Counted from the first letter of the stretch, positions 20,817 through 31,948 are shown. The stretch is DNA of 64,000 nt from Kosakonia quasisacchari (GCF_004331415.1 NZ_SJOP01000001.1:248001-312000); one strand, 5' to 3'. Translations and numbers: made by a program. The notes: generated from the sequence alone by a model not told the origin.

Positions 20817-23399
20817 TTAGCCAACGACCAGATTAAGCAGTTTACCCGGCACGTAAATCACTTTACGCACGGTCACGCCATCAAGATATTTTGCTACCAG
20901 ATGTTCCTGGCCTGCACGTTCACGCACCTGTTCTTCCGTCGCGTCGACGGCAACAGTAATTTTACCACGCACTTTACCGTTGACCTGGACGACGACCAGC
21001 GTGGTGTTTTCCACCATCGCTTTCTCATCAGCCTCCGGCCACGGTGCGTTGTCGATATCGCCTTCGCCGCCCAACGCCTGCCACAGCGTGAAGCTTGCGT
21101 GTGGGGTGAACGGGTTAAGCATACGCACAACCGCCAGCAGTGCTTCCTGCAGCAGTGCACGATCTTGTTCGCTCTCCTGCGGCGCTTTCGCCAGTTTGTT
21201 CATCAGCTCCATAATCGCCGCAATAGCGGTGTTAAAGGTCTGACGGCGACCGATGTCATCGGAAACTTTAGCGATGGTTTTATGCACGTCGCGGCGCAGG
21301 GCTTGCTGGTCTTCACTCAGCGCAGCCAGATCCAGCGCGGCTACAGCACCCTGAGCGGTGTGTTCGTAAACCAGTTTCCAGACGCGTTTCAGGAAGCGGT
21401 TCGCTCCTTCCACACCAGATTCCTGCCACTCCAGCGTCATATCGGCTGGCGATGCAAACATCATGAACAGACGCACGGTGTCCGCGCCGTAACGCTCAAC
21501 CATTTCCTGCGGGTCGATACCGTTGTTTTTCGACTTGGACATTTTGCTCATGCCGGTATAAACCAGCTCGTGACCTGCCGGATCGGTCGCTTTGATAATG
21601 CGGCCTTTCTCGTCACGTTCAACAATGGCTTCTTTTGGCGAAACCCAGTTACGCTCGCCGTTTGCACCCACATAATAGAAGGCGTCGGCCAGTACCATGC
21701 CTTGGCACAGCAGCTGTTTTGCTGGCTCATCGGAGTTCACCATGCCCGCGTCGCGCATCAGTTTGTGGAAGAAGCGGAAGTAGAGCAGGTGCATGATGGC
21801 GTGTTCGATGCCGCCAATATAAATATCTACCGGCAGCCAGTAATTTGCCGCTTTCGGGTCGAGCATGCCTTCGTTGTGCTGTGGGCACGTGTAACGTGCA
21901 TAGTACCAGGAAGACTCCATAAAGGTGTCAAAGGTATCAGTTTCACGCAGCGCTGGTTGACCGTTAACGGTGGTTTTCGCCCACTCAGGATCGGCTTTAA
22001 TTGGGCTGGTGATGCCGTCCATAACCACATCTTCCGGCAGGATAACCGGCAGTTGATCTTCCGGCGTTGGAATAACGGTACCGTCTTCCAGCGTCACCAT
22101 CGGGATGGGTGCGCCCCAGTAGCGCTGGCGGGAAACACCCCAGTCGCGCAGACGGAAGTTCACTTTGCGCTCACCCACGCCTTTGGCCGCCAGTTTGTCG
22201 GCAATGGCGTTAAAAGCGGCGCTAAAGTCGAGACCGTCAAATTCGCCGGAGTTAAACAGCACACCTTTTTCAGTCATCGCTTGTTCGCTGAGATCCGGCG
22301 CGTTGCCGTCTGCGTTAAGGATAACCGCCTTGATCGGCAGATTGTATTTAGTCGCAAATTCGTAGTCGCGCTGATCGTGACCCGGAACGGCCATCACTGC
22401 GCCGGTGCCGTACTCCATCAGCACGAAGTTTGCTGCCCACACCGGGATGGCTTCGCCGGTCAGTGGGTGAATGGCTTTCAGGCCGGTATCAACGCCTTTT
22501 TTCTCCATCGTCGCCATATCGGCTTCCGCAACTTTGGTGTTACGGCATTCATCGATAAAGGACGCTAACTCAGGTTTGCTCGCGGCAGCCTGCTGCGCCA
22601 GCGGATGACCCGCCGCAACGGCAAGGTAAGTTGCACCGATAAAGGTGTCCGGACGAGTGGTGTAGACCGTCAGTTTCTGGTCGCTGTTCTGCACGTCAAA
22701 GGTGATCTCCACGCCTTCAGAACGGCCAATCCAGTTGCGCTGCATGGTTTTCACGGTATCCGGCCAGTGATCCAGATTATCCAGATCGTTCAGCAGCTCG
22801 TCGGCGTAAGCTGTGATTTTAATAAACCACTGCGGGATCTCTTTACGCTCAACTTTGGTATCACAGCGCCAGCAGCAGCCGTCGATAACTTGTTCGTTCG
22901 CCAGCACGGTCTGGTCGTTAGGGCACCAGTTCACTGCGGAGGTTTTCTTGTAAACCAGCCCTTTTTTGTACAGTTCGGTGAAGAACTTCTGTTCCCAACG
23001 GTAATATTCCGGCGTGCAGGTCGCCAGCTCGCGGCTCCAGTCATAGCCGAAGCCCAGCATCTTAAGCTGGTTTTTCATGTACGCGATGTTGTCGTAAGTC
23101 CACGGTGCCGGTGCGGTGTTGTTTTTTACCGCCGCGCCTTCAGCCGGCAGACCAAACGCATCCCAGCCAATCGGCTGCAGTACGTTTTTACCCAGCATGC
23201 GCTGGTAACGGGAGATCACATCGCCGATGGTGTAGTTACGGACGTGGCCCATGTGTAGTCGGCCAGAAGGATAGGGGAGCATTGACAAGCAATAGTATTT
23301 TTCTTTGCTCTCGTCTTCAGTGACTTCAAATGTGCGCTTCTCTTCCCAGTGGCGCTGTACTTTGGATTCTATCTCTTCCGGGCGGTATTGCTCTTGCAT
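20817..23399 (-). CDS. leuS: Leucyl-tRNA synthetase LeuS
   Basis: Class I aminoacyl-tRNA synthetase charging tRNA-Leu. It is 860 aa from ATG 23399 ([10 protein letters not shown]), the E. coli length; the upstream extension to 23480 is unsupported. The HIGH motif is HMGH at residues 49-52 and the KMSKS loop is in [14 protein letters not shown]. The CP1 editing domain ([20 protein letters not shown]) and the C-terminal tRNA-binding tail ([25 protein letters not shown]) are complete. First gene of the unit running to nadD. Confidence 0.98.
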   Translation of the reverse strand: MQEQYRPEEIESKVQRHWEEKRTFEVTEDESKEKYYCLSMLPYPSGRLHMGHVRNYTIGDVISRYQRMLGKNVLQPIGWDAFGLPAEGAAVKNNTAPAPWTYDNIAYMKNQLKMLGFGYDWSRELATCTPEYYRWEQKFFTELYKKGLVYKKTSAVNWCPNDQTVLANEQVIDGCCWRCDTKVERKEIPQWFIKITAYADELLNDLDNLDHWPDTVKTMQRNWIGRSEGVEITFDVQNSDQKLTVYTTRPDTFIGATYLAVAAGHPLAQQAAASKPELASFIDECRNTKVAEADMATMEKKGVDTGLKAIHPLTGEAIPVWAANFVLMEYGTGAVMAVPGHDQRDYEFATKYNLPIKAVILNADGNAPDLSEQAMTEKGVLFNSGEFDGLDFSAAFNAIADKLAAKGVGERKVNFRLRDWGVSRQRYWGAPIPMVTLEDGTVIPTPEDQLPVILPEDVVMDGITSPIKADPEWAKTTVNGQPALRETDTFDTFMESSWYYARYTCPQHNEGMLDPKAANYWLPVDIYIGGIEHAIMHLLYFRFFHKLMRDAGMVNSDEPAKQLLCQGMVLADAFYYVGANGERNWVSPKEAIVERDEKGRIIKATDPAGHELVYTGMSKMSKSKNNGIDPQEMVERYGADTVRLFMMFASPADMTLEWQESGVEGANRFLKRVWKLVYEHTAQGAVAALDLAALSEDQQALRRDVHKTIAKVSDDIGRRQTFNTAIAAIMELMNKLAKAPQESEQDRALLQEALLAVVRMLNPFTPHASFTLWQALGGEGDIDNAPWPEADEKAMVENTTLVVVQVNGKVRGKITVAVDATEEQVRERAGQEHLVAKYLDGVTVRKVIYVPGKLLNLVVG

Positions 23400-23634
23400 G
23401 GCAGCCAGTAGTCCTGTTTTTGCTACAGCTACAAATGTAGCGTTGTTACGTGGTTTTTCGAAAGGCATAGCATAGCCCAAACGCCACTCTCAAAACAGCC
23501 TTTCCGCGACGCGGGAACGAAATTGCCCCGGCCTTTGGCCGCTAATTTTTTGTCGACAGTGCGGGCGAGTCGGCACAGCGAGCAAGAAATAACGTCTACC
23601 ATTAGAGAGAGTTACTGAACCGGGAGGCGAAACG

Positions 23635-24117
23635 ATGAACAAGGTTGCTCATTTTTACCGTGAACTGGTGGCGGCGTTGACCGAGCGTTTACGCAATGGA
23701 GAGCGTGATATTGACGCACTGGTTGAACAAGCGCGCCTGCGCGTGGCGCAGACTGGTGAGTTAACGCGCACGGAAGTTGACGAACTGATGCGCGCAATTC
23801 GCCGCGATCTGGAGGAGTTCGCCCTCAGTTACAGCGAAAGCCAGCAGGAAGTCACCGACAGCGTATTCATGCGGGTGATTAAAGAGAGTATCTGGCAGGA
23901 ACTGGCGGATATCACCGATAAAACGCAGCTTGAGTGGCGTGAAGTGTTCCAGGATCTCAATCACCACGGCGTTTATCACAGTGGCGAGGTGGTGGGGCTT
24001 GGGAATCTGGTCTGCGAGAAGTGCCACTTTCATCTGGCGGTCTACACGCCGGATGTGTTGCCGCTATGCCCGAAATGCGGGCATGACCAATTCCAGCGCC
24101 GCCCGTTCGAACCGTAA
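23635..24117 (+). CDS. ybeL: DUF1451 zinc-ribbon protein YbeL
   Basis: A 160-aa protein with the length of E. coli YbeL; function unknown. Residues ~1-110 are highly charged and predicted helical. The C-terminus holds two CxxC pairs (CEKCHFHL and CPKCGHDQF) typical of a zinc ribbon. ATG 23635 is preceded by GGGAGG. It is divergent from leuS with 235 bp between starts. Confidence 0.93.
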   Translation: MNKVAHFYRELVAALTERLRNGERDIDALVEQARLRVAQTGELTRTEVDELMRAIRRDLEEFALSYSESQQEVTDSVFMRVIKESIWQELADITDKTQLEWREVFQDLNHHGVYHSGEVVGLGNLVCEKCHFHLAVYTPDVLPLCPKCGHDQFQRRPFEP

Positions 24118-24125
24118 TCCCATAA

Positions 24126-24150
24126 GCGCCTGCCCGGAGCGGGCAGGCGC
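24126..24150. terminator. Perfect hairpin between convergent ybeL and gltL
   Basis: GCGCCTGCCCG (24126-24136), loop GAG, CGGGCAGGCGC (24140-24150): an 11-bp perfect stem. Neither strand has a proper T-run after it, so it may protect 3' ends or pause polymerase rather than terminate alone. Confidence 0.5.
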
Positions 24151-24156
24151 AGTCTG

Positions 24157-24882
24157 TTAATGCAGAATTTTTGCGAGGAAGTCTTTAGCGCGTTCGGATT
24201 TCGGGTTATCGAAGAAGGCGTCTTTCTCTGAATCTTCGATAATTTTTCCCTCATCCATAAAGATCACCCGGTTCGCCACTTTGCGGGCAAAGCCCATTTC
24301 GTGGGTTACCACCATCATGGTCATGCCTTCGTTCGCCAGTTCGACCATCACGTCCAGCACTTCGTTGATCATCTCTGGATCGAGCGCGGAGGTCGGTTCG
24401 TCAAACAGCATTGCAACCGGATCCATACAGAGCGCGCGGGCAATCGCTACACGTTGCTGCTGACCGCCGGAAAGCTGCGCCGGGAATTTGTTCGCATGAG
24501 CAGAGAGACCAACGCGTTCCAGCAGCTTCAGCCCTTTTTCTCGTGCGGCAGCTTTATCGCGCTTCAGTACTTTTACTTGTGCCAGCGTCAGGTTCTCAAT
24601 GATTGACAGATGGGGGAACAGTTCAAAGTGCTGGAACACCATCCCGACATGCGATCGCAGCTTAGCCAGATTGGTTTTCTTGTCATTCACTTTGGTACCG
24701 TTGACGACAATCTCGCCTTTCTGCACTGGTTCCAGACCGTTGACGGTTTTTATCAGCGTCGATTTACCTGAACCGGACGGCCCGCAAACCACCACCACTT
24801 CGCCTTTTTTCACTTCGGTGGAACAATCGGTCAACACCTGAAAGTGACCATACCATTTAGAAACATTTTTCAGGGAAATCAT
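24157..24882 (-). CDS. gltL: Aspartate/glutamate ABC transporter ATP-binding protein GltL
   Basis: ATPase of the polar-amino-acid importer GltIJKL. It is 241 aa. Walker [10 protein letters not shown] lies at residues 34-42; the ABC signature LSGGQQQR and Walker B AMLFDEP follow, then the H-loop in VVTHEMGF. The start overlaps the gltK stop by one base. Last gene of the operon. Confidence 0.97.
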   Translation of the reverse strand: MISLKNVSKWYGHFQVLTDCSTEVKKGEVVVVCGPSGSGKSTLIKTVNGLEPVQKGEIVVNGTKVNDKKTNLAKLRSHVGMVFQHFELFPHLSIIENLTLAQVKVLKRDKAAAREKGLKLLERVGLSAHANKFPAQLSGGQQQRVAIARALCMDPVAMLFDEPTSALDPEMINEVLDVMVELANEGMTMMVVTHEMGFARKVANRVIFMDEGKIIEDSEKDAFFDNPKSERAKDFLAKILH

Positions 24883-25556
24883 TAGACGGTCCTTTTCTTC
24901 AGCCAGCTGACCAACAGCGAAGCACTCAAACTGATAACAAAATATACAGCGCCGGCAAACAGGATCATTTCAACCTGCGTACCATCGCGCTCGCCAATGG
25001 TAGATGCCGTGCGGAAGAAATCCGCCAGGCTTAGGACATAGACCAGAGAGGTATCCTGGAATAGCACAATGCCCTGCGTGAGCAGCAGCGGAACCATCGC
25101 GCGAAATGCCTGCGGCAGGATGATAAGCTTCATCGACTGCCAGTGCGTCATACCGAGCGCCAGCGCGGCACTGGACTGCCCGCGAGAAATACTTTGAATG
25201 CCCGCACGGATAATTTCCGAGTAGTAAGCCGCTTCAAACATTGAGAAGGCCACCATGGCAGAAATCAGGCGGATATCGGTTTTTGGCGACAGACCCAGCA
25301 CATTTTGCAGAAAACCCGGCACGATCAGATAGAACCACAGCAGCACCATCACCAGCGGGATAGAGCGGAACACATTCACGTAACTTTTGGCAAACCAGCG
25401 CAACGGCGCAAATGTCGACAGACGCATCACCGCCAGCAAGGTTCCCCAGACAATGCCAAACACAATCGCAATCGCTGTGATTTTCAGCGTGACTATCAGA
25501 CCCGCCACCAGATATGGTAACGAAGGGACGATTGAACTCCAGTCAAATTCGTACAT
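24882..25556 (-). CDS. gltK: Aspartate/glutamate ABC transporter permease GltK
   Basis: Inner-membrane permease of the HisMQ type, 224 aa, with about five membrane helices. The EAA-like loop that docks the ATPase reads [20 protein letters not shown]. Pairs with GltJ to form the channel. Coupled to gltL by a one-base overlap and 2 bp after gltJ. Confidence 0.97.
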   Translation of the reverse strand: MYEFDWSSIVPSLPYLVAGLIVTLKITAIAIVFGIVWGTLLAVMRLSTFAPLRWFAKSYVNVFRSIPLVMVLLWFYLIVPGFLQNVLGLSPKTDIRLISAMVAFSMFEAAYYSEIIRAGIQSISRGQSSAALALGMTHWQSMKLIILPQAFRAMVPLLLTQGIVLFQDTSLVYVLSLADFFRTASTIGERDGTQVEMILFAGAVYFVISLSASLLVSWLKKRTV

Positions 25557-25558
25557 GA

Positions 25559-26299
25559 TTATTTGCCTCCCATATTGCCCGGCAGGCGAATTTTACGTTC
25601 AACCAGGTTCATCACCAGCATAATGAAAGCGTTAATTAAGACATACGCAACGGTGATTGCCGTAAAGGATTCCCAGGCATGGGCGGAGTAATCCAGCAAT
25701 TTCCCCGCCTGCGCCGCCATATCGACCAGGCCGATGGTGGACGCGATGGCCGAGTTTTTCACCAGGTTCATCATCTCCGAAGTCATTGGCGGCACAATCA
25801 CACGGTAAGCATTAGGCAGCAACACATAACGGTAGGTTTGCGGCAGCGTCAGCCCCATAGCCAGGCCCGCGTTTTTTTGCCCGCGCGGTAGCGACTGAAT
25901 CGCGGCGCGTACCTGCTCACAAACGCGAGCCGCGGTAAACAGCCCCAGGCAGACCATTGAGGAGACGAAGAACTGGATATTCGGATCCAATTCTGACTTG
26001 AACCACATGCCGATATTTTCCGGCAACAGTTCTGGCACCACCAGGTACCAGGTGAAAAACTGCACGATCAGCGGCACGTTGCGGAACAGTTCGACATAGA
26101 GAGTGCCAATGCCGGACAAGAGACGGTTAGGGACGGTACGCAGGATGCCAAACAGGGAACCGACCAGAAAAGCGATAATCCAGGCCGTCACGGAAAGCGC
26201 GATAGTGACCTGAAAACCACTCCATAGCCAGCCAAGATAGGTGGTGTTGCCGAACGGGGCCTGTTCAAGAAATATTCCCCAGTTCCAGTCTATGGACAT
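25559..26299 (-). CDS. gltJ: Aspartate/glutamate ABC transporter permease GltJ
   Basis: Second permease subunit, 246 aa, with the EAA loop [22 protein letters not shown]. It starts about 14 nt beyond the T-run of the gltI-gltJ terminator, with CCGGAG as ribosome-binding site. Its expression therefore depends on read-through of that terminator. Confidence 0.97.
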   Translation of the reverse strand: MSIDWNWGIFLEQAPFGNTTYLGWLWSGFQVTIALSVTAWIIAFLVGSLFGILRTVPNRLLSGIGTLYVELFRNVPLIVQFFTWYLVVPELLPENIGMWFKSELDPNIQFFVSSMVCLGLFTAARVCEQVRAAIQSLPRGQKNAGLAMGLTLPQTYRYVLLPNAYRVIVPPMTSEMMNLVKNSAIASTIGLVDMAAQAGKLLDYSAHAWESFTAITVAYVLINAFIMLVMNLVERKIRLPGNMGGK

Positions 26300-26311
26300 A
26301 AATCTACTCCG

Positions 26312-26337
26312 GAAAAAAAAGGGTAGCAGCGCTACCC
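26312..26337 (-). terminator. Intercistronic intrinsic terminator between gltI and gltJ
   Basis: GGGTAGC (26321-26327), loop AGC, GCTACCC (26331-26337), with eight T on the minus strand (A at 26313-26320). It should end many transcripts after gltI, giving more binding protein than permease. Confidence 0.88.
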
Positions 26338-26460
26338 TCGAAGATTGTATGAAGAGCGAGTCTTCGCGCTGAGTGGGGAACGACCACTCAACGTATAGTC
26401 TGTCCGTGCTACTTCGACAATCGAGAGGGCAGGTAAACCCGCCCCTAATGGTTTTAATTA
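26313..26460 (-). ncRNA. sroC: Probable SroC small RNA (gltI 3' region)
   Basis: In E. coli and Salmonella the gltI-gltJ spacer is cut from the operon mRNA to give SroC, a sponge for the sRNA GcvB. The 158-bp spacer here has no reading frame. Its minus strand folds into a GGGCGGG/CCTGCCC hairpin near 26431-26448 and a GAGTGG/CCACTC hairpin near 26372-26390, and ends in the intrinsic terminator. The 5' boundary is approximate, because the RNA is made by processing. Identity rests on position and architecture. Confidence 0.62.
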
Positions 26461-27384
26461 GTTCAGAGCTTTGTCATTCGGTTCTTTGAACAGCGCTTTC
26501 ATATCGTCAGAGAGATCGAAATTGAGGTTCATGTTTTTCGGCGGAATCGGGTTTTTAAACCATTTGTCGAAGGATTTTTCCGCCGCACCTGAGGTCTGGA
26601 GCTGGGCGATAGTGTCATCCATCAACTTTTTGAATTCTGGATCGTTTTTACGCAGCATACAGCCGTAGGCTTCTTTTGATTGCGGCGTGCCCACGATCTC
26701 CCAGTTATCCTGTTTTTTCGCTTTCGCACGTTCACCGGCCAGCAGCGCGTCATCCATCATAAAGGCCACTGCGCGGCCGCTTTCCAGGGTACGGAACGAG
26801 TCGCCATGGTCTTTCGCGCTGATAATGCGCATATCCATTTTCTTCTCGTCGTTCAGCTTGTTCAGCAGAATTTCTGACGTAGTACCGGAAGTCACCACCA
26901 CGGCTTTGCCTTTCAGGTCGGCGAAGTCTTTAATCGGGCCACCTTTTTTGGTGAGCAGGCGCGTGCCAACCACGAAAATGGTGTCAGAGAACGCCGCTTG
27001 CTTCTGGCGTTCAAGGTTATTGGTGGTGGAACCACACTCAAAATCGAAGGTGCCGTTTTGTAGCAGCGGGATACGGTTTTGCGAGGTGATAGGAATAAGT
27101 TTCACCGCCAGATCCGGCTTATTCAGTTTTTTCTTCACCGCTTCAACGATAGCGTTGGAGTAGTCCTGGGAGTAACCCACGACCTTTTGTTCATTGTCGT
27201 AATAGGAGAACGGTACGGAAGATTCGCGGTGACCGACGACGATAACGCCGTTTTTAGCAATTTTAGCCAGCGTGGCTTGTTGATCGGCCGACGCTGCGTC
27301 GGCAGGTTTTGCATCTTCAGCATGCACCAGACCGGCGGACAGTCCCATCACCAGCATCGCGGCGGCCAGTTTACGTAATTGCAT
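26458..27384 (-). CDS. gltI: Aspartate/glutamate-binding periplasmic protein GltI
   Basis: Solute-binding protein that feeds aspartate and glutamate to GltJK. It is 308 aa, slightly longer than E. coli's 302. The signal peptide is MQLRKLAAAMLVMGLSAG onwards, ending about A22 (LVHA). The SBP family 3 core follows (GVIVVGHRESSVPFSYYD; the FDFECGSTTNN loop; the DDALLAGERAKA segment). First gene of gltIJKL; a C/A-rich tract in its leader fits control by GcvB. Confidence 0.96.
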   Translation of the reverse strand: MQLRKLAAAMLVMGLSAGLVHAEDAKPADAASADQQATLAKIAKNGVIVVGHRESSVPFSYYDNEQKVVGYSQDYSNAIVEAVKKKLNKPDLAVKLIPITSQNRIPLLQNGTFDFECGSTTNNLERQKQAAFSDTIFVVGTRLLTKKGGPIKDFADLKGKAVVVTSGTTSEILLNKLNDEKKMDMRIISAKDHGDSFRTLESGRAVAFMMDDALLAGERAKAKKQDNWEIVGTPQSKEAYGCMLRKNDPEFKKLMDDTIAQLQTSGAAEKSFDKWFKNPIPPKNMNLNFDLSDDMKALFKEPNDKALN

Positions 27385-27427
27385 ATCCAGACTCCTTTAT
27401 CGTCAGCGCCAGAGACGCGTATTGATA

Positions 27428-27456
27428 CCCATTGTGTGTATTGTGTTTTTGTTGTT
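27428..27456 (-). promoter_or_regulatory. C/A-rich GcvB-type target in the gltI leader
   Basis: On the minus strand this stretch is almost only A and C (AACAACAAAAACACAATAC then ACACAATGGG), 44-72 nt upstream of the gltI start. Salmonella gltI has such an element, bound by the G/U-rich region of GcvB and also acting as a translation enhancer. Confidence 0.6.
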
Positions 27457-27725
27457 CTGCGACATATTCGTGCAGTGTTGTATGTTTTTGTTACATTCAG
27501 TCTGGCTTAATGTAAAGATTTTGCTGCGGTATTGTTTATTTTTGCGAGGCGCGCCGCACCGTTTAGAGGCAAAAATCTTCCATTGCACCAGATTGGTGCC
27601 GCTACTGTTTCCTGCTGGTGCGACGTAAGTTGCACATAAGCGGATTTCATAGCTGCCTGGTAGATATAAGCAAACGGCATGCCAAAAACGGCTTAATCGT
27701 AAATTTTGCACAACGAAGAGAGGAT

Positions 27726-27751
27726 GCCCGGTAAGCAAATTGTCACCGGGC
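27726..27751 (-). terminator. Hairpin downstream of lnt
   Basis: GCCCGGT (27726-27732) pairs with ACCGGGC (27745-27751) across a 12-nt loop. The minus-strand tail is C/T-mixed rather than a clean T-run. Confidence 0.45.
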
Positions 27752-27770
27752 AGAACAGCGAGAAAGAGGA

Positions 27771-29309
27771 TTAACGGCGGCGCTGACGCAGACTCATCAC
27801 CAGCGCACCAAAGCCCAGCAGTGCGGTGATAATCCACAGCGGCCAGTTGCCCGTGCGGGCATATGGCGTGAGGCCAGAGGTCGGTGTGACCTTCGCGGTC
27901 AGCACTTCACGGGTAAATTGTGGGATCATCGCCTGGATTTCACCCTGGGGACCAATCACTGCGGTTATGCCGTTATTGGTGCTACGCAGCAGTGGACGCG
28001 CCAATTCCAGCGCACGCATCCGCGCCATCTGGAAGTGCTGCCACGGGCCAATGGATTTACCAAACCAAGCGTCGTTCGAGATGGTCAGCAAGAAATCGGT
28101 ATCCGGGCGGAAGTTATCACGCACCTGCTCGCCGAGGATTATCTCGTAGCAAATTGCTGCCGTCAGCGTTAGCCCATGCGCCGTCAGCGGGGGCTGTACA
28201 TAAGCGCCACGACTGAACGAGGACATCGGCAAATCGAAGAACGGCGCCAGCGGACGCAGAATCGACTCCAGCGGCACAAACTCGCCAAATGGCACCAGAT
28301 GGTTCTTGTTGTAGCGATCGCTTGAGCTGTAGCTGTAAGCGCTGTCTTTGCCCAGCGTAATGATCGTGTTGTAGGTGTCGTAACGGTTTTGCCGATTGAG
28401 CCGCGCATCGACAATCCCGGTAATCAGAGTGCTGTTGTTTGCCCGTAGCAGATTATCCATGGCGCTTAAAAAGCGTTGCTGGTTAATTTCCAGATCCGGA
28501 ATGGCGGACTCCGGCCAGATAATCAGTTGCGATTTACCCATCACCTGTTCGCTGGCGTTGCTGTAGATTTTCAACGTATTGAGCAGTTGGTTTTCGTCCC
28601 ACTTCATCGATTGTGGGATGTTCCCTTGCACCATAGAAACCTGGGTGGTGCGCTCCGGCAGCAGTTGATACCACTGAATATAACGCAGCGGGAAGGGCAG
28701 GGCGAACAGCACGACGGCGACGGCGAGCGGGTGTAAGCGACGCTGAACCAACGCCAGCACCAACAGACCACTGACAATCATCAGTAAGAAATTGATGGCT
28801 TCAACGCCAAGCACCGGCGCGAGGCCTTTCAGCGGCCCATCTATCTGGCTGTAACCAAACTGGAGCCACGGGAAACCGGTCAATACCCAGCCGCGCAGGA
28901 ACTCGGTAATTTGCCAAATGACAGGTGCGGCAACCGCCAGGCGCAACCAACTGGTGTGTGGCCACAAACGCGACAAAATACCGGCGAACAGCCCAGTGTA
29001 GAGCGACAAATAGGCCGCCAGCAGCACCACGAGGAAAATATTGACCGGACCTGGCATGCCGCCGAACTGAGCGATACTGACATACACCCAGTGCACACCG
29101 CTGCCAAACAGACCAAGCCCCCAGAAATAGCCAATCCAGGCAGCCTGCAATGGGCGGCGATTCAGGGTTAAACCCTGTAGACCAATCAGGGAAATAAGCG
29201 CGGCGGGCCAGACGTCATAAGGAGAAAAAGCCAGCGTTCCGCTGGCTCCGAATAATAACGCCAGCAGCAGACGTACACGCTGACGTTCAAACAGTGCGGG
29301 AAATACCAT
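27771..29309 (-). CDS. lnt: Apolipoprotein N-acyltransferase Lnt
   Basis: Adds the third acyl chain to the N-terminal cysteine of lipoproteins in the inner membrane. It is 512 aa as in E. coli. Six to seven N-terminal membrane helices (residues ~10-200) precede a nitrilase-like periplasmic domain with [10 protein letters not shown] (Glu), FGEFVPLES, and the nucleophile C387 in [10 protein letters not shown]; a final TM lies near the C-terminus. It follows corC by 5 bp as the last gene of ybeZ-ybeY-corC-lnt. Confidence 0.97.
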   Translation of the reverse strand: MVFPALFERQRVRLLLALLFGASGTLAFSPYDVWPAALISLIGLQGLTLNRRPLQAAWIGYFWGLGLFGSGVHWVYVSIAQFGGMPGPVNIFLVVLLAAYLSLYTGLFAGILSRLWPHTSWLRLAVAAPVIWQITEFLRGWVLTGFPWLQFGYSQIDGPLKGLAPVLGVEAINFLLMIVSGLLVLALVQRRLHPLAVAVVLFALPFPLRYIQWYQLLPERTTQVSMVQGNIPQSMKWDENQLLNTLKIYSNASEQVMGKSQLIIWPESAIPDLEINQQRFLSAMDNLLRANNSTLITGIVDARLNRQNRYDTYNTIITLGKDSAYSYSSSDRYNKNHLVPFGEFVPLESILRPLAPFFDLPMSSFSRGAYVQPPLTAHGLTLTAAICYEIILGEQVRDNFRPDTDFLLTISNDAWFGKSIGPWQHFQMARMRALELARPLLRSTNNGITAVIGPQGEIQAMIPQFTREVLTAKVTPTSGLTPYARTGNWPLWIITALLGFGALVMSLRQRRR

Positions 29310-29314
29310 TTACA

Positions 29315-30193
29315 TTACTCATCCAGTTTCGGTTGCGGAGAATCATCCGGCATTCTGACATGGACCTGAATAATACGTCGGCTATCGGCCATCGCGACCT
29401 TGAATTGGTAACCATCAATGTCAATAGATTCACCGCGCGCAGGCAAGTGACCGAACGCCTGCATCACCAGACCGCCAATGGTGTCCACTTCATCATCACT
29501 GAAGTGGGTGCCGAAGGTTTCATTGAAATCTTCAATCGGTGCCAGTGCGCGGACTGTCCATGTATGGCGGCTAAGCTGGCGGAAATCGATATCCTCTTCC
29601 TCGTCGTACTCATCTTCGATTTCGCCGACAATAAGCTCAAGAATATCTTCTATAGTGACCAGACCGGAAACGCCACCGAACTCATCAATAACGATAGCCA
29701 TATGGTAGCGTTGGGAACGGAACTCTTTCAGCATGCGATCAACACGCTTACTTTCCGGTACCACTACCGCCTGGCGTAACACTTTTTCCATGCTGAACGC
29801 TTCGGCGTCGCTGCGCATAAAGGGCAGCAAATCCTTAGCCATCAGGATCCCTTCGATGTGATCTTTGTCTTCGCTGATCACCGGAAAACGCGAGTGGGCA
29901 GACTCGATAATGACATCGAGACATTCGTCCAGCGTCTGGTTGCGTTTCAGGGTAATCATTTGGGAGCGGGGGATCATGATGTCGCGAACGCGCTGGTCCG
30001 CAATATCCATTACCCCTTCCAGCATGTCGCGCGTATCGTTGTCGATAAGCTCGTTTTGCCCGGAGTCTCGGATCAGTTCCAGCAGTTCATCACGGTTTTT
30101 CGGTTCGCCGTGAAAGAGCTGGCTCAGTAAAAGGGAGAAGAATCCCTTTTTGTTGTTGGTGTTGTCGCTACTGTGTGAGTTATCGTCGCTCAT
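29315..30193 (-). CDS. corC: CBS-domain protein CorC (YbeX)
   Basis: A 292-aa cytosolic protein with two CBS domains (residues ~65-200, around [11 protein letters not shown] and [24 protein letters not shown]) and a C-terminal CorC/HlyC transporter-associated domain. It has been linked to Co/Mg efflux and, in E. coli, to ribosome function. ATG 30193 ([10 protein letters not shown]) matches the family. It lies between ybeY (107-bp gap) and lnt. Confidence 0.95.
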   Translation of the reverse strand: MSDDNSHSSDNTNNKKGFFSLLLSQLFHGEPKNRDELLELIRDSGQNELIDNDTRDMLEGVMDIADQRVRDIMIPRSQMITLKRNQTLDECLDVIIESAHSRFPVISEDKDHIEGILMAKDLLPFMRSDAEAFSMEKVLRQAVVVPESKRVDRMLKEFRSQRYHMAIVIDEFGGVSGLVTIEDILELIVGEIEDEYDEEEDIDFRQLSRHTWTVRALAPIEDFNETFGTHFSDDEVDTIGGLVMQAFGHLPARGESIDIDGYQFKVAMADSRRIIQVHVRMPDDSPQPKLDE

Positions 30194-30300
30194 GGCGTCG
30201 TGTGGGTTCTCGTGTTGGTTAATCTGTCGCTCGTCGCGCGTAAACTCAGCGCCGGACGGCATTTTTAGCGAGTGGAGCGCAGCCGAAGCCGCACGCCAAC

Positions 30301-30768
30301 TTACTCTTTCTCGGAAATGTACGGATCCTCATAGCCCAGAGCAAGCATTATCTCTGTCTCAATCCCTTCCATCTCTTCGGCTTCATCGTCTGCAATATGG
30401 TCGTAACCGAGCAGGTGTAAACTGCCGTGCACCACCATGTGCGCCCAGTGCGCATCCAGCGGTTTGCCTTGCTCCTGTGCTTCCTGTTCCACGACCTGAC
30501 GGCAGATAATTAAGTCGCCAAGCAGCGGCATTTCGATGCCAGGCGGCGCTTCAAACGGGAAAGAAAGCACATTGGTCGGCTTGTCTTTCCCGCGGTAGGT
30601 CAGGTTCAGTTCGTGGCTTTCCGCATTGTCGACCAGGCGAATGGTGACTTCTGCTTCTTCCTGAAACTGCGGGATAACGGCGTCAAGCCATTTCTGGAAT
30701 TGCGCTTCTTCCGGCAGGCCGCTGTTATCTTCACACGCCAACTGTAGATCAAGGATCACCTGACTCAT
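30301..30768 (-). CDS. ybeY: Endoribonuclease / rRNA maturation factor YbeY
   Basis: Metal-dependent single-strand RNase required for 16S rRNA 3'-end processing and ribosome quality control. It is 155 aa. The zinc-binding triad H114-x3-H118-x5-H124 ([11 protein letters not shown]) is intact and at the same positions as in E. coli. The start overlaps the ybeZ stop by 4 nt. Confidence 0.97.
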   Translation of the reverse strand: MSQVILDLQLACEDNSGLPEEAQFQKWLDAVIPQFQEEAEVTIRLVDNAESHELNLTYRGKDKPTNVLSFPFEAPPGIEMPLLGDLIICRQVVEQEAQEQGKPLDAHWAHMVVHGSLHLLGYDHIADDEAEEMEGIETEIMLALGYEDPYISEKE

Positions 30769-31811
30769 TTATGCTCCTGCTCCTGGGCTTCACGTTTGCG
30801 CTCGGCGGCCAGTTCTGCTTTACGTTTCTGTTCGGCTTCTTCCCACGCTTCATAGGCGATAACGATGCGAGCTACCACTGGGTGGCGCACCACATCTTCG
30901 CTGTGGAAGAAGTTAAAGCTGATTTCGTCAACGTTCGCCAGCACTTCGATGGCGTGACGCAAACCGGATTTGGTATTACGCGGCAGGTCAATCTGCGTGA
31001 CGTCGCCAGTGATCACCGCTTTGGAGTTAAAACCAATACGCGTCAGGAACATTTTCATCTGTTCGATGGTGGTGTTCTGGCTCTCATCAAGAATGATAAA
31101 AGCATCGTTTAGCGTACGACCGCGCATATAAGCTAACGGCGCGACTTCAATGACATTGCGCTCAATCAGTTTTTCGACGCGTTCAAAGCCAATCATCTCA
31201 AACAGCGCGTCATACAGCGGGCGCAGATAAGGATCGACTTTTTGGCTGAGATCGCCGGGCAGGAAGCCGAGTTTTTCACCCGCTTCTACCGCCGGACGCG
31301 TCAGCAGAATGCGGCGCACTTCCTGGCGCTCCAGCGCATCCACCGCAGCGGCAACCGCGAGGTAGGTTTTACCGGTTCCCGCTGGACCAACACCGAAAGT
31401 GATGTCGTGGTCGAGAATATTGGCGACGTACTGCGCCTGGTTTGGCGTGCGCGGTTTAATCACCCCACGCTTGGTTTTGATATGGATAGCTTTGCCGTAT
31501 TCCGGCACGCTCTCGGCGCTCTGCTCCAGCACGCGCGCTTCTTTGATAGCCAGATGGATCTGTTCCGGTTCAATATCCTGAATCTGGCCGCGCATCGGCG
31601 CGGTATCGACATACAGGGTGCGCAGAATATCGGCCGCAGCATTAACGCAAATTTCGCGTCCGGTGAGTTTGAAGTGATTATCGCGGCGGTTGATTTCGAT
31701 GCCCAGTCGCCGCTCCAGTTGTTTGATGTTGTCGTCAAACGGGCCGCACAGACTTAGCAGACGTGCGTTGTCCGCTGGCTCAAGGGTAATTTCACGCGTA
31801 TCTATATTCAA
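30765..31811 (-). CDS. ybeZ: PhoH-like ATPase YbeZ
   Basis: A P-loop ATPase of the PhoH family, thought to work with YbeY in RNA processing. It is 348 aa with Walker [12 protein letters not shown] and Walker [13 protein letters not shown]. An N-terminal KH-like region (residues ~20-80) precedes the ATPase. The start is TTG at 31811 ([12 protein letters not shown]). The C-terminus is a Glu/Lys/Ala-rich helix. First gene of its four-gene operon. Confidence 0.95.
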   Translation of the reverse strand: MNIDTREITLEPADNARLLSLCGPFDDNIKQLERRLGIEINRRDNHFKLTGREICVNAAADILRTLYVDTAPMRGQIQDIEPEQIHLAIKEARVLEQSAESVPEYGKAIHIKTKRGVIKPRTPNQAQYVANILDHDITFGVGPAGTGKTYLAVAAAVDALERQEVRRILLTRPAVEAGEKLGFLPGDLSQKVDPYLRPLYDALFEMIGFERVEKLIERNVIEVAPLAYMRGRTLNDAFIILDESQNTTIEQMKMFLTRIGFNSKAVITGDVTQIDLPRNTKSGLRHAIEVLANVDEISFNFFHSEDVVRHPVVARIVIAYEAWEEAEQKRKAELAAERKREAQEQEHK

Positions 31812-31917
31812 ACTGTTCCTCTTTTCGATGTGTCGAGGGCTATGCCCATTAGGGAATTATTCACGGCATATAAAGAAGTCGCAAGCATCGCGCAAGATGT
31901 TGGGGTCAGCGAAGGGA

Positions 31918-31948
31918 AAAGCAAGGCCTGCCAGAAATGGCAGGCCGG
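31918..31948 (-). terminator. Terminator downstream of miaB
   Basis: GGCCTGCCA (31925-31933), tetraloop, TGGCAGGCC (31938-31946): a perfect 9-bp stem with a T-rich minus-strand tail. Confidence 0.75.

Larger units (their letters stand above)
27385..27770. other. Intergenic region between lnt and gltI (386 bp)
   Basis: No supported gene. It contains a hairpin after lnt (27726-27751), the gltI leader with its C/A-rich tract (27428-27456), and presumably the gltI promoter. E. coli K-12 carries an IS element at about this place; there is none here. Confidence 0.6.

Noticed and set aside
20901..22568. 555-codon open frame antisense to leuS
   Set aside because: It lies wholly inside leuS and is rich in His, Arg, Phe and Val as expected of a reverse-strand shadow. 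There is no ribosome-binding site or family signature.
27385..27770. Insertion sequence between gltI and lnt
   Set aside because: E. coli K-12 has one near here. This spacer has no transposase frame, terminal inverted repeats or target duplication.
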